A stretch of 64,000 nt of DNA from Lentzea nigeriaca (GCF_016907955.1 NZ_JAFBCX010000003.1:620001-684000), one strand, 5' to 3'; positions 50,591-59,953 are shown, counted from the first letter of the stretch. Made by a program: numbers and translations. The notes: generated by a model from the sequence alone, not told the origin.

Positions 50591-51484
50591 GTGATCGAGA
50601 CGCTGGAGCCGTTCCGGATCGAGCTGACCGGCTACTGCTACCGCATGCTCGGCTCCGGCTTCGAGGCCGAGGACGCCGTGCAGGAGACCCTCGTGCGCGC
50701 GTGGCAGGCGTACGACAGCTTCGACTCCAACCGCGCGTCAGTGCGGACCTGGCTGTATCGCATCGCCACCAACATCTGCATCGACATGCTGCGCAGCGCC
50801 CAACGGCGTGCGTTGGCCATCGACCTGCGACCGGCGGGTGGCGATTTCGGCGCGCCGCTGCCCGAGCGGGCCTTCGTCCAGCCGGTGCCCGATGCTCGGG
50901 TCCTGCCAGAGGACACCGCGATTCGCCGCGAAACCGTGCGGCTCGCTTTTGTGGCGGCCCTGCAGCACCTTCCGCCTCGTCAGCGCGCGGTGCTGATCCT
51001 GCGCGATGTGCTGGCGTGGAAGGCCGGCGAGGTCGCCACGTTGCTCTCGATCTCGGTGGCATCGGCCAACAGCGCGTTGCAACGGGCACGGGCCACGTTG
51101 CAGGCGGTCGATCCCGGGGAGCCGCTGAACCCCGCAGATCCGACGCAGAAGGCGCTGCTCAGCCGGTACTGCGAGGCGTTCTCACGGCATGACGTGCAGA
51201 CCCTGGTGGCGTTGCTGCACGAGGACGCGACGATGTCGATGCCGCCGTTCAGCTGGTGGCTGCGGGGCCGTGGCCCGATTTCTCTCGCGTTGAACGATCC
51301 GAACGCTGCCTGTGCCGGCGCTTGGCTGGTGCCGGTCGAGGCAAACGCGTCGCCCGCCTACTGGCAGATGCGGCCGGGTCTGGACCGGCCGTTCGGGCTG
51401 GTGTTCATCGACGTGCGCGGTGGGCTGGTCACGGGCAGCACGACGTTTCTGAACGTCGACGAGCTTCTGCCGCTGTTCACCTAG
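50591..51484 (+). CDS. ECF sigma factor with SnoaL/NTF2-like C-terminal domain
   Basis: A 297-residue ECF sigma factor. Region 2 is visible as GFEAEDAVQETLVRAWQAYD and RTWLYRIATNICIDMLR, region 4 as LQHLPPRQRAVLILRDVLAWKAGEVATLL. A C-terminal NTF2-like domain (from about 195: YCEAFSRHDVQTLVALLHEDATMSMPP) replaces a separate anti-sigma factor and probably senses a ligand. It starts with GTG at 50591, eight bases after TAGGGT, so the transcript is likely leaderless. It diverges from the isomerase-family gene, which it may control. Confidence 0.92.
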   Translation: MIETLEPFRIELTGYCYRMLGSGFEAEDAVQETLVRAWQAYDSFDSNRASVRTWLYRIATNICIDMLRSAQRRALAIDLRPAGGDFGAPLPERAFVQPVPDARVLPEDTAIRRETVRLAFVAALQHLPPRQRAVLILRDVLAWKAGEVATLLSISVASANSALQRARATLQAVDPGEPLNPADPTQKALLSRYCEAFSRHDVQTLVALLHEDATMSMPPFSWWLRGRGPISLALNDPNAACAGAWLVPVEANASPAYWQMRPGLDRPFGLVFIDVRGGLVTGSTTFLNVDELLPLFT

Positions 51485-51494
51485 GGTGGTCGTC

Positions 51495-52061
51495 GTGATC
51501 CGCATCGTGCCGTCGGACGAGGTGCCGTGGGAGGACGTCGAGGCGATCTTCGACGGGTCGGAGCCCTCGAAGTGCCACTGTCAGCGGTACAAGGTGAAGG
51601 GCTGGTTTTGGCGCGACACGACGTCCGATGAACGCTACGCCGCACACTGCTCGCAGTCTGCGCGCGGGAGTGGCCTGGTGGCCTATGTGGACGGTCAGCC
51701 TGCCGGGTGGGTGGCCGTCGAACCCCGTTGCAACTATGCGAAGTTGTTGGACATGCCCATCCCGTGGAAGGGGCGGTCCGAGGACAAGCACGACCCCGAT
51801 GTCTGGGCCGTGACGTGTTTCGTGGTGCGCAAGGCCTTCCGTCGCCAGGGTCTCACCTACGAACTGGCCGCCGCGGCGGTATCGCACGCGCGTGAGAACG
51901 GTGCACGGGCGATCGAGGCGTACCCGATGATCGTCGCGCCCGGCCAGTACGTCACGTGGGGTGAGATGCACGTCGGTACGCGCCAGGTGTTCGAGGAGGC
52001 TGGGTTCAGCCTGGTCACGCACCCCACCAAGCGGCGTGTGGTGATGCGGGTGGACTTCTGA
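51495..52061 (+). CDS. GNAT-family N-acetyltransferase
   Basis: A 188-residue acetyltransferase of the GNAT fold. VTCFVVRKAFRRQGLTYELAAAAVSHAR has the acetyl-CoA loop R-R-x-G-x, and ARAIEAYPM the next strand. An unusual Cys-containing N-terminal stretch (EPSKCHCQRYKVKGWFW) is shared with a family of uncharacterised actinomycete acetyltransferases. The GTG at 51495 lies seven bases after TAGGGT, so it may be leaderless; a GTG nine bases upstream overlaps that -10. The substrate is unknown. Confidence 0.87.
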   Translation: MIRIVPSDEVPWEDVEAIFDGSEPSKCHCQRYKVKGWFWRDTTSDERYAAHCSQSARGSGLVAYVDGQPAGWVAVEPRCNYAKLLDMPIPWKGRSEDKHDPDVWAVTCFVVRKAFRRQGLTYELAAAAVSHARENGARAIEAYPMIVAPGQYVTWGEMHVGTRQVFEEAGFSLVTHPTKRRVVMRVDF

Positions 52062-52066
52062 CTTCG

Positions 52067-52603
52067 CTAGACCCCGACGAGTTCGTGGTTCTTCGCGGGT
52101 TGCGCTGCCTTGCGGATCCTGCCCCACGGCTTGAACACCGACAGGATGTAGGCGAACAGCAGCAACGTCGGCGCGACCACGACCGGATGCATCAGGCCGG
52201 ACGGGATCACCGCGGTCGGGTCGCCTGCCATCATCCGCTTGCCGATCTCCGCGGCTTCGTTCACGCCTGGGCGTAGTGCGAACGCGATCAGCAGTGGCAT
52301 GCCGATGTTCATGAACAGCTTGATCGCGACCCACCAGTACTTGACCAGGCCGTACTTGCTGCCGAGGCCCAGGACCACGCCGGAGATCATGCAGACCGCG
52401 CTGGCGCCGAACATCGGCCAGATCGCGAAGATGTCGATCGACTGGATCGCTGTTGCGGCGGTTGCGGTGTCCTCGGTGGACAGAGATACCGCGACCAGGA
52501 TCCCCAAGGCCAGGTCGATGCCCAGCCAGACCGCCGCCGAGAGGATGTGCAGCAGCAGAACTGCTTTGCGGACGCGGCCGCTGAGCTTGCGGATCGTGAT
52601 CAT
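52067..52603 (-). CDS. DUF2269-like integral membrane protein
   Basis: A 178-residue protein with four membrane segments (about 14-38, 60-80, 88-108 and 137-157). The first helix, RKAVLLLHILSAAVWLGIDLALG, carries the His and Trp typical of the DUF2269 family, and an acidic/basic tail ends NHELVGV. No electron-transfer or transport role has been established. It converges on the acetyltransferase with a five-base gap. Confidence 0.82.
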   Translation of the reverse strand: MITIRKLSGRVRKAVLLLHILSAAVWLGIDLALGILVAVSLSTEDTATAATAIQSIDIFAIWPMFGASAVCMISGVVLGLGSKYGLVKYWWVAIKLFMNIGMPLLIAFALRPGVNEAAEIGKRMMAGDPTAVIPSGLMHPVVVAPTLLLFAYILSVFKPWGRIRKAAQPAKNHELVGV

Positions 52604-52995
52604 CGCTGTGCACTCGCTTGTCTCGTGGTGTTGGGTCTTACTCTCGCCACCTCCGCTGGATCGTTCATCCGCTCACGTTCTGATCTCGCGTACGTCAGAT
52701 TGCGTACGCGGGGTGGTTGGGTTGGCGGCTCGCCGACCTGGGTTCTGTGGCTGGGTTGCGTGGGCGTGGTTCAGAACGGTGGTGGGTCGTCGAAGACCGG
52801 TTCCGTGGGCAGCGCGACCTCCCAGGCGGATAGATGAGAGCATCTAGAACCTAGACGACATCCATACCCCAATTCTATTCTTGAAAATCGCAGGTCAAAC
52901 CACCTATGGCACCGTATGGCATCCATCTCTCTCGACGCCACTAGAAACCGCCGACGAAAACGGGACACGGAAATTCGGCTCGGCGAAGCGGTAAC
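52604..52995. other. AT-richer intergenic stretch with a gene stump
   Basis: A gap of nearly 400 bases. Bases about 52830-52980 are clearly richer in A and T than their surroundings. On the minus strand a short frame ends SAWEVALPTEPVFDDPPPF at 52771 with normal codons but no sensible beginning, so it looks like the C-terminal stump of a lost gene. No other gene, RNA or strong hairpin was seen. Confidence 0.4.
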
Positions 52996-53643
52996 TCAAC
53001 CGCCGGGCGTCACGATGCCGTGCTCATAGGCGAACACCACCGCATGCGTCCGATCGCGCAGCCCGAGCTTGGCCAGCACCCGCGACACGTGGGTCTTCAC
53101 AGTGGTCTCACCAAGGAACAACGCAGCGGCGATCTCCGCGTTGGAAGCACCCTTGGCCAGCTCCACCAACACCTCGAACTCGCGATCGGTCAACGAAGGC
53201 GGCCGAGTCCGCTGCTTCCCGGCGGCACTGAAGCGCGCGATCACCCGCCGAGTCACCTCGGGCGACAGCAAGGCGTCGCCGCGCGCAACCACCCGCACGG
53301 ACTCGACCAGGTCCTCCGGCGAGGCGTTTTTCAGCAGGAACCCGCTCGCACCCGCCTGCAGCGCCTCGAAGAGGTAGTCCTCGCGGTCGAAGGTGGTCAG
53401 GATGACCACACGGGTGCCATGACCGGCGGCGAGGATTTGGCGAGTGGCTTCGAGGCCGGACATGCGCGGCATTTGGACGTCCATCAGCACGACGTCCGGA
53501 CGTAGGCGCAGGGCCAGGTCCAGCGCCTCGGCGCCGTCGCCCGCCTCGCCCACGACCTCGATGCCCGGCTCCGTGCCGAGGATGACGCGGAAGCCGGCGC
53601 GGACCAGGTCCTGGTCGTCGGCCAGCACTACTCGCAAGCTCAC
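52996..53643 (-). CDS. NarL/LuxR-family response regulator
   Basis: A 215-residue regulator with receiver acidic residues DD at 9-10, phospho-acceptor Asp55 in VVLMDVQMPRMSG, and Lys in LLKNASPEDL. The C-terminal LuxR helix-turn-helix reads LTDREFEVLVELAKGASNAEIAAALFLGETTVKTHVSRVLAKL. Its start overlaps the kinase stop (ATGA at 53640). It carries out the DNA-binding step of this two-component system. Confidence 0.94.
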   Translation of the reverse strand: MSLRVVLADDQDLVRAGFRVILGTEPGIEVVGEAGDGAEALDLALRLRPDVVLMDVQMPRMSGLEATRQILAAGHGTRVVILTTFDREDYLFEALQAGASGFLLKNASPEDLVESVRVVARGDALLSPEVTRRVIARFSAAGKQRTRPPSLTDREFEVLVELAKGASNAEIAAALFLGETTVKTHVSRVLAKLGLRDRTHAVVFAYEHGIVTPGG

Positions 53644-54896
53644 GGCTTCTCCCCCGTTGGCAGTGATGCACGTACGAGATAGCCCGCGTCGCGTCGTGGG
53701 CCCGTCTCCAGCGAACCGCCGTGCACGGCCAGGCGTTCGCGCATGCCCACCAGACCGAAGCCGGGGACAGGGGCGGTGGACGGGCCGCGGCCGTCGTCGG
53801 TGATCTCGACCTCCAAGGTGTTGTCCAGGTAACGCATTCGCACGTCGACGTGTTGCGCGGCCGCGTGTTTCACGACGTTCGTGAGGGCTTCCTGGACTAC
53901 GCGGTAGGCCGAGAGCGCAACGGCTGACGGCACTTCTCGTGGTGCGCCGTAGACGCCGTGGGTGACCTCGAGGCCTGCGGCACGGGCGTTTTCCAGCAGT
54001 TCCGGGAGGTCGTCGAGGCCTGGGGCGGCGCGGAGGTCCGGTTCGGCGTCGGCGCGGAGCACGCCCAGCAGGCCGCGGAGTTCACTGATCGCAGTTCGGG
54101 CGGTTTCCTCCACGGTTTGCAGGGTGTCGCGAGCCATCGCGGGATCGGAGTCGAGGACTCGGCGGGCGGCGCCGGCCTGGATGCCCATCACGGACACGTG
54201 GTGTGCGACCACGTCGTGGAGGTCGCGGGCGATGCGCATGCGTTCGGCGGCGATGGCTCCGCGGGTGTTCTGTTCCTGGGAGAGGCGCAACTCCTCGGCC
54301 TGGAAGGAGAGCTCGGCCTGGCGGCGGGCTGCGGTCCAGGCCATTTCGCCCACCACGTAGGCGAAGACGAAGAAGAAGATGTTGAATTCCAGTCCATAAA
54401 CGACGGTCGCGAGCGTCGGGTCCAGTGGGCCCGCGGCGTTCTTGAAATTTCCCGGTGGGCCGAGCAGGGCGCGCACGAGGCTGAAGCCCAGCCAGAAGAA
54501 CATCGTGGCGATGACGCCGATGCGGGACCAGCGGGCGACGAGGCGGTTCTGTTCCCAGGCGCCGACGGTGAAGATCGCGAGGAACAGGATCCCGGACGGG
54601 ACCAGGTTGTCGCCGAGCTGCCGCCACTGCGCGGCGATGAACAACGCGGACACCACGAGCATGACGGCCAGCGGGTAGCGCCGGCGCACGACGAGGGGAA
54701 CGGAGAGGGCGAGCACCCAGGCGAGTTGTTCGCGCAGATCGGGAGCCCGGCCCTGGGCGAAGGCGCCGATGCTGTTGACCAGCACGGTGAACTCGACCGC
54801 GCACAGCAGCACGAGCACGGCGATGCCGATGTCGCGTCGTTGCTGGGCGGGAGTGGGGCCGGGTCGCCGCCATTCGTTCCACACGGGCTCTTCCAC
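53640..54896 (-). CDS. Sensor histidine kinase, HisKA_3 type
   Basis: A 418-residue kinase with about five N-terminal membrane segments (between residues 25 and 185) and almost no extracellular loop, so it senses within or at the membrane. The dimerisation stretch AERMRIARDLHDVVAHHVSVM carries His227; the ATPase part has VVQEALTNVVKHA and DDGRGP, GFGLVGMRERL. It pairs with the LuxR regulator encoded next. Such systems in actinomycetes often respond to envelope stress or lipids. The signal here is unknown. Confidence 0.93.
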   Translation of the reverse strand: MEEPVWNEWRRPGPTPAQQRRDIGIAVLVLLCAVEFTVLVNSIGAFAQGRAPDLREQLAWVLALSVPLVVRRRYPLAVMLVVSALFIAAQWRQLGDNLVPSGILFLAIFTVGAWEQNRLVARWSRIGVIATMFFWLGFSLVRALLGPPGNFKNAAGPLDPTLATVVYGLEFNIFFFVFAYVVGEMAWTAARRQAELSFQAEELRLSQEQNTRGAIAAERMRIARDLHDVVAHHVSVMGIQAGAARRVLDSDPAMARDTLQTVEETARTAISELRGLLGVLRADAEPDLRAAPGLDDLPELLENARAAGLEVTHGVYGAPREVPSAVALSAYRVVQEALTNVVKHAAAQHVDVRMRYLDNTLEVEITDDGRGPSTAPVPGFGLVGMRERLAVHGGSLETGPRRDAGYLVRASLPTGEKP

Positions 54897-55046
54897 TCGA
54901 TCACGGTACCCGGCGGGACATTTCCATCGTCAATCGAAGGTTTCACCCCGGAGGGTGTTTCGGGCCACATGGTTGGACGCCCCGGTATGGATTAACCAAT
55001 ACTGCGCGTTACCCGCGAGTAACGTCCCCCTGCGACAAGGCCTCGA

Positions 55047-56282
55047 ATGCGCATTCCTCACCTGTCCCTGTCCGCCACCCTGCTGCTCGGCACGCTCACG
55101 GCGTGCGCGTCCGATGACCAGATGACCGAGCCTGTTCGCACTGGTCCTGGCGTCTCGACTGAATCGATCTCGCTCGGCGTGTTGACAGACATGACAGGCC
55201 CGTTCAAAGGGTCGTCGATTTTTCGGATCCGCGGCTATGAACTCTATCTGGATCAGGTCAACAAACACGGTGGCGTGTGCGGGCGGCGCATCGAGCTGAA
55301 GCAGAAGGACCACGCGTACGACGTGCAGAAGGCGCTCGACGGCTATTTCGAGCTCGAACCGCAGGTGCTGGGATTCATCGACGTGCTGGGCCAGCCGATG
55401 ACCGCCGCCATCGAGCCGGACCTGATGCAGACGCGGGCGCTCACCGTGCCCGGCTCGTGGGCGGCCGACCTGCTCGGCAACCCGCACATGATGATCGTCG
55501 GCACGACATACGACCTCGACATCATCAATGGGCTCGACCACTACAAGCGCAACGGCGTCCTCGCGGCCGGTGACACCATCGGCCATGTGCACCTGCGCGG
55601 CAGCTTCGGCGACAACGCCCTGGAAGGCAGCCGGTTCGTCGCCGAGAACTGGGGCATGAAGGTCTCCGAGCAGGCGGTCACCGAGTCGACGGCGAACTTC
55701 GCCGAGCAGATCGCCGCGCTCAAGGCCGCGAACGTCAAGGTGCTCGTCCTCAGCCTGACGCCGCCGCAGGCCGCCGCCGCGGTGGGAATCGCCGCGCAGC
55801 TCGGCTGGACCGTGCCGATCCTCGCCAACGCAGTCAGCTACGACTCCGCGATCATGCAGTCGCCGGTCGCGCCGGTGTTCGCGAAGCAGGTGCTGATCCC
55901 GACGCCCGTCGCGCCGTGGAGCGGCAACGCCGAGGGCGTGAAGGAGCTGCGCGACGGCTACCAGGAGCGCTCGCGCGGCGAGGCTGGAACGCTCAACACC
56001 GTGCACGGCTACACGGTCGCGATGGCGTTCGTGGCCGTGCTGGAGAAGGCGTGCGGCAAGAAGGATCTGACGCGCGACGGTGTGCTGCGCGCGTTCCACG
56101 ACACGACAGGCCTGACCACCAAGGGCATCACGGGCCCGTTGAAGTTCTCGTTGGTGGGACGGCCTTCCAGCACCCAGTCGTACATGACGCGGCCGGACGC
56201 GAGCGTGCCGGGCACGCTCAAGGTCGTCGAGGACCTCTACGAGTCGGAACTGGTGAAGCTCAAGGGAACCCGCGCGCGTTGA
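55047..56282 (+). CDS. ABC-type substrate-binding lipoprotein, branched-chain amino acid (LivK-like) fold
   Basis: A 411-residue type I binding protein with a lipobox ending in Cys20. The body has ISLGVLTDMTGPFKG, LYLDQVNKHGGVCGRRIELKQKD and the hinge regions of the LivK/amide-binding family. No permease or ATPase genes lie nearby, so it either serves a transporter encoded elsewhere or has a sensing role. AAGG lies about seven bases before the ATG. The ligand is unknown. Confidence 0.88.
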   Translation: MRIPHLSLSATLLLGTLTACASDDQMTEPVRTGPGVSTESISLGVLTDMTGPFKGSSIFRIRGYELYLDQVNKHGGVCGRRIELKQKDHAYDVQKALDGYFELEPQVLGFIDVLGQPMTAAIEPDLMQTRALTVPGSWAADLLGNPHMMIVGTTYDLDIINGLDHYKRNGVLAAGDTIGHVHLRGSFGDNALEGSRFVAENWGMKVSEQAVTESTANFAEQIAALKAANVKVLVLSLTPPQAAAAVGIAAQLGWTVPILANAVSYDSAIMQSPVAPVFAKQVLIPTPVAPWSGNAEGVKELRDGYQERSRGEAGTLNTVHGYTVAMAFVAVLEKACGKKDLTRDGVLRAFHDTTGLTTKGITGPLKFSLVGRPSSTQSYMTRPDASVPGTLKVVEDLYESELVKLKGTRAR

Positions 56283-56641
56283 TCCAGTAGCGTGTCGCAG
56301 CTACCTCTTGGGATGTGACCGTGAGAGTGATGCCGGCAGGCAGCCGCGCTTCGATCATGAAGATCGCGCTCTCATGGCTGCCAACTGCACAGTTGGCAGC
56401 AGTTGGGGTGATCAGCGAACGTTTGCGTCGGCATTTCTCTACCGCCAACTCGGCAGCGACGTGCATGAGAGCGCGACCATCCGGGCTTTCGGTGACGAGC
56501 ACCAGACCGCCCAGCCCCCTGCCCGACTCAGCGGAGCACAACCAAGCCGTGCCGCTCTACTGGTGGTGCGGTGCATCGTGGTGCCCTGCTGAGCGTGAAT
56601 TACCTCGCCGACGTTCCGAGTCGCACCACTAGAGTCGCCGC
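56283..56641. other. Intergenic region with a perfect palindrome
   Basis: A 359-base gap. At 56377-56400, GCTGCCAACTG is followed by CA and then its exact reverse complement, an 11-base-pair stem with almost no loop, more like an operator than a terminator. Short open frames cross the region on both strands, but none has a ribosome site or a recognisable product, and I do not call a gene. Confidence 0.5.
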
Positions 56642-57394
56642 ATGGGACTCAGCCTGACGGTGCTCGGGTGCGCGACGCCGTACCCGAGCACGGACAACCC
56701 GTGCTCCGGCTATCTTCTGGAACACAACGACACTCGACTGTGGATGGACGCCGGCACCGGCACGCTCGGTCCGCTCCAGCGCCACACGAGGCTCGAAGAC
56801 CTCGACGCGATCTGGATCTCGCACCTGCACGCCGACCACAGCGCGGACCTGCTCACCGCCTACTACGCGCTGCTGTTCGCGGACATCGAACGCGACCGGA
56901 TCCCGCTGTTCGGCCCGCCCGGCATCGCCGACCGCCTCGCCGGCTTCCTCACCAACGGCCCGCAGCGCAGCCCGGTCGAGGACGCGTTCGAGATCACCGA
57001 GCTGCACGACGGGCACGAGACCACGATCGGGCAGCTCCGGCTCATCAGCAGGGCCGTGCACCACGGCATTCCCGCGTTCGGCGTGCGCGCCGAGGCGGAC
57101 GGCGTCTCCCTCACCTATTCCGGCGACACCGCGCCGTGCCCCAACCTCGTCGAACTCGCCCGCGACACCGACGTGCTGCTGTGCGAGGCCGAAAGCGCCG
57201 AGAAGACGCAGGACATGGCCCATCACACGCCGGAGGACGCGGGCGACACGGCGACGAGCGCGAACGCGGGCAGGTTGATCGTGACGCACGTGGGCCGCTT
57301 CCTGTCGCCGCAGCAAGCGGTCGCACGCGCGTCGTCCCGTTATCGGGGTCCTGTCGACTACGCGGCCCCGGGAAGCACGTTCAGTACGCCTTGA
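56642..57394 (+). CDS. MBL-fold metallohydrolase
   Basis: A 250-residue metallo-beta-lactamase-fold hydrolase. HLHADHSAD near residue 61 is the zinc motif, with later metal ligands in VHHGIPAFG and YSGDTAPCPNL and a final His in VTHVGRFLSP. The overall pattern is that of the RNase Z and phosphodiesterase group. It has no signal peptide, so it acts in the cytoplasm. Candidate substrates include cyclic nucleotides, RNA ends and thioesters; none can be chosen. Confidence 0.88.
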   Translation: MGLSLTVLGCATPYPSTDNPCSGYLLEHNDTRLWMDAGTGTLGPLQRHTRLEDLDAIWISHLHADHSADLLTAYYALLFADIERDRIPLFGPPGIADRLAGFLTNGPQRSPVEDAFEITELHDGHETTIGQLRLISRAVHHGIPAFGVRAEADGVSLTYSGDTAPCPNLVELARDTDVLLCEAESAEKTQDMAHHTPEDAGDTATSANAGRLIVTHVGRFLSPQQAVARASSRYRGPVDYAAPGSTFSTP

Positions 57395-57512
57395 TCTCGC
57401 TCATGCCCCACGGCACGTCGGTCCACGCACGGCCGCACCACGTCCGTCCTAAGTGGATGGAGCGAGCCCGACTGGGTGTTGCGCATCTTTGCCGCCTAAC
57501 CCACTCTGGAGA

Positions 57513-57592
57513 TCGAAAACGATTTCGACAATGCGCCGGAAGTCGCAGAAATCGTCGAATGAGCAGTCGAATCTCGTTCGAAAGGATTTCGA
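57513..57592. promoter_or_regulatory. Paired operators before the LacI-type gene
   Basis: TCGAAAACGATTTCGA at 57513-57528 and TCGAAAGGATTTCGA at 57578-57592 share TCGAAA/TTTCGA arms. The second overlaps the ribosome site AAAGGA and the start codon of the regulator gene, so binding there would block both transcription and translation. Spacing between centres is about 64 bases, six helical turns. Confidence 0.65.
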
Positions 57593-58602
57593 TGGGGAGA
57601 CGGCGATCGGACGCGATCACACTCAGGGACGTGGCGAGGCTGGCGGGCGTGTCGATCGCCACCGCGTCCAAAGCGATCAACAACCGCGACGAGGTGGCGG
57701 CCGTGACCCGTGCCCGCGTGCTGCGCGCGGCGGCCGAGTTGTCCTTCCGCCCCAACGTTCTCGCGCAGGGCCTCGTGGCAGGCCGCACCCGAGCCATCGG
57801 CCTGCTGACCGACGAGCTCGACGGCCGCTTCGCCATCCCGATCCTGCTGGGCGCCGAGAACGCCTTGTCACACGAGGAGATGTCGGTGCTGCTGTGCGAC
57901 ACGCGCGGCGACGCGATCCGCCGCGACCACTACCTCCGCACCCTGCTGGCGCGCCAGGTGGACGGTTTCATCATCGTGGGCGACAGCAACGACACGCACC
58001 TGTCGCTCAGCGCCGACATCCCGGTGCCCGCGGTGTACGTCCACTGCAGGTCCACCAACCCGGCCGACCTCTGTCTGGTGTCCGACGACGAGGGCGGCAC
58101 GCGGCTCGCCGTGGAACACCTGATCGCGTTGCACCGCAAGCACATCGCCCACATCACCGGCCCGCAGTCCTATCGCACCGCCCGCGACCGCGCCACCGCG
58201 ACGCGTGCCGTCCTGCACGATCACGGCCTGCGGCTGGCCGGCGGTCAGCCGCTGCACGGCGAATGGTCGCAGCACTGGGGCAGACACGCCGCGCGGTTGC
58301 TGGTGGCCACCACGCCCGAAGTGGACGCCATCTTCTGCGGCAACGACCAGATCGCCAGCGGCGCCGCCCAGGCTCTCGTGGAACTCGGTCGCCGCGTGCC
58401 CGACGACGTCGCGATCGTCGGATACGGCAACTGGGAGATCTTCGCGGCGGACAGCAAGCCACCGCTCACCACAGTTGATCTGAACCTGCAGCAGCTCGGC
58501 GAGACGGCGGCGCGGCACCTGCTGGCGGCGCTGGACGGCACGACGGCGTCCGGGGTGTTGCGGCAGCCGTGCCGGTTGGTGATCCGCGAGTCGAGTGCGT
58601 GA
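57592..58602 (+). CDS. LacI-family transcriptional regulator
   Basis: A 336-residue repressor. The N-terminal helix-turn-helix reads TLRDVARLAGVSIATASKAIN, followed by the hinge FRPNVLAQGLVAGRTRAIGLL and a periplasmic-binding-type ligand domain (IFCGNDQIASGAAQAL, VGYGNWEIF). ATG at 57592 is chosen because AAAGGA stands five bases upstream; an earlier in-frame ATG has none. Two matching inverted repeats in its leader suggest that it represses itself. The following gene, an esterase, is a likely target. Confidence 0.92.
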   Translation: MGRRRSDAITLRDVARLAGVSIATASKAINNRDEVAAVTRARVLRAAAELSFRPNVLAQGLVAGRTRAIGLLTDELDGRFAIPILLGAENALSHEEMSVLLCDTRGDAIRRDHYLRTLLARQVDGFIIVGDSNDTHLSLSADIPVPAVYVHCRSTNPADLCLVSDDEGGTRLAVEHLIALHRKHIAHITGPQSYRTARDRATATRAVLHDHGLRLAGGQPLHGEWSQHWGRHAARLLVATTPEVDAIFCGNDQIASGAAQALVELGRRVPDDVAIVGYGNWEIFAADSKPPLTTVDLNLQQLGETAARHLLAALDGTTASGVLRQPCRLVIRESSA

Positions 58603-58643
58603 AGGGATACTGGTGATCGTCGACCTCCTGACGAACGGACCAC

Positions 58644-59936
58644 ATGCTCAACCCACTGGACCTGTCGCTGACGAACGGGCCGATCCCGACCGCCGCCACC
58701 GTCGCCGGCGCGCTCGCACTGCTCACCCTGGCGATCCGGCGCGGCCGGAGCTGGTGGACCCGGATCCTCCCTGCCGTCGTGCCGGCGTGCGTGCTGGCCG
58801 TGATCGGTCTGAAGCTCGTGGTCGACCACGTGTGGAAGCCGTGGCCAGAACCGCTGCCCGCGATCCTCGTGGTGTGGACGGGTGTGGCCCTGCTCGCGGG
58901 GTGCCTGGCGATCGCGCGGCTCCGCGCCGGGCGGTGGTACGCACGGGTGCTGAGCGTGGTGCTCGCCTTGGTCGCCATGACCAGCGCTCTCACCGCGGCG
59001 AACGCGTACTTCGGTTTCTACCCCACGTCGCGTGCTGTGCTCGAGCTGTTCACGAACAACCGGGTCGACCTGGACGAGGCCGCGAAGCCTGCTTCCAGCG
59101 TGCTGCCCGCGGGAAGCAGGCTCGCCGACGTGTGGCACAAGCCCGCCGATCTGCCGGAGAAGGGCACGGTGTCGGAGGCGGACATCCCCGGGGTGTTCAA
59201 GGCGCGCCCGGCGTGGATCTACCTGCCGCCCGCCTACGCCGCGACGCCCCGCCCGCGGTTGCCCGTCGTCGTGTTGCTTCCAGGACAACCGGGGTCGCCG
59301 CGCGACTGGTTCGACGCGGGCAGGCTCACCGAGCGGCTCGACGAGTTCGCGCGTGAGCACGACGGTCTTGCGCCGATCGTGGTCGTGGCCGACCAGCTCG
59401 GTGCGCGGATGGCGAACCCGCTCTGCCTGGACTCGAAGCTGGGCCGCTCCGAAACCTATCTGGCGCGCGAGGTGCCCGAGTGGATCAAGCGGCGGCTGAC
59501 CGTCGACGAACGCCGTGAAGCGTGGACCATCGCGGGTTTCTCCCAGGGTGGAACATGTGCTCTGCAGCTCGCCGTGCGGGCGCCGGACGTGTACGGGAAC
59601 TTCATTGACCTCACCGGGCAGCGTGAGCCGTCGCTCGGCACCCGCCAGGACACGGTCAAAGCCGCGTTCGGTGGTGACGAAGCGGCGTTCACCCGCGTCA
59701 ACCCGATGGACATCCTTGCGCGCGAACGGTTCCCGCAGACCGCGGGTGTGATCGTCGCGGGCAAGGGTGACGCGCTCTACCACCAAGCGGACGCCGAGGT
59801 GTTCGAGGCCTGCCGCAAGGCGGGGATGGACGTGCAGTGGAAGGAACTGCCGGGCGGGCACGACTGGAACGTGTGGCGGCCGGGGCTCTACGACTCGTTG
59901 CCGTGGATGGCCGCGAAAACGGGTCTGACGAGGTAG
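58644..59936 (+). CDS. Membrane-anchored esterase (antigen 85/esterase D-like fold)
   Basis: A 430-residue protein. The N-terminal 120 residues hold about four membrane segments; the rest is an alpha/beta hydrolase of the esterase D and mycolyltransferase type on the outer face, with the nucleophile elbow GFSQGGTCAL and the final His in LPGGHDWNVW. It follows the LacI regulator by 41 bases, so it may be a carbohydrate esterase or an envelope acyltransferase under that repressor. A strong hairpin ends the unit just after the stop. Confidence 0.87.
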   Translation: MLNPLDLSLTNGPIPTAATVAGALALLTLAIRRGRSWWTRILPAVVPACVLAVIGLKLVVDHVWKPWPEPLPAILVVWTGVALLAGCLAIARLRAGRWYARVLSVVLALVAMTSALTAANAYFGFYPTSRAVLELFTNNRVDLDEAAKPASSVLPAGSRLADVWHKPADLPEKGTVSEADIPGVFKARPAWIYLPPAYAATPRPRLPVVVLLPGQPGSPRDWFDAGRLTERLDEFAREHDGLAPIVVVADQLGARMANPLCLDSKLGRSETYLAREVPEWIKRRLTVDERREAWTIAGFSQGGTCALQLAVRAPDVYGNFIDLTGQREPSLGTRQDTVKAAFGGDEAAFTRVNPMDILARERFPQTAGVIVAGKGDALYHQADAEVFEACRKAGMDVQWKELPGGHDWNVWRPGLYDSLPWMAAKTGLTR

Positions 59937-59953
59937 TCAGGTGGTTTGTCCAG

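Noticed and set aside
56260..56541. A 93-residue minus-strand frame after the binding-protein gene
   Set aside because: No ribosome site or family was recognised, and the palindrome at 56377 lies inside it; better described as intergenic.
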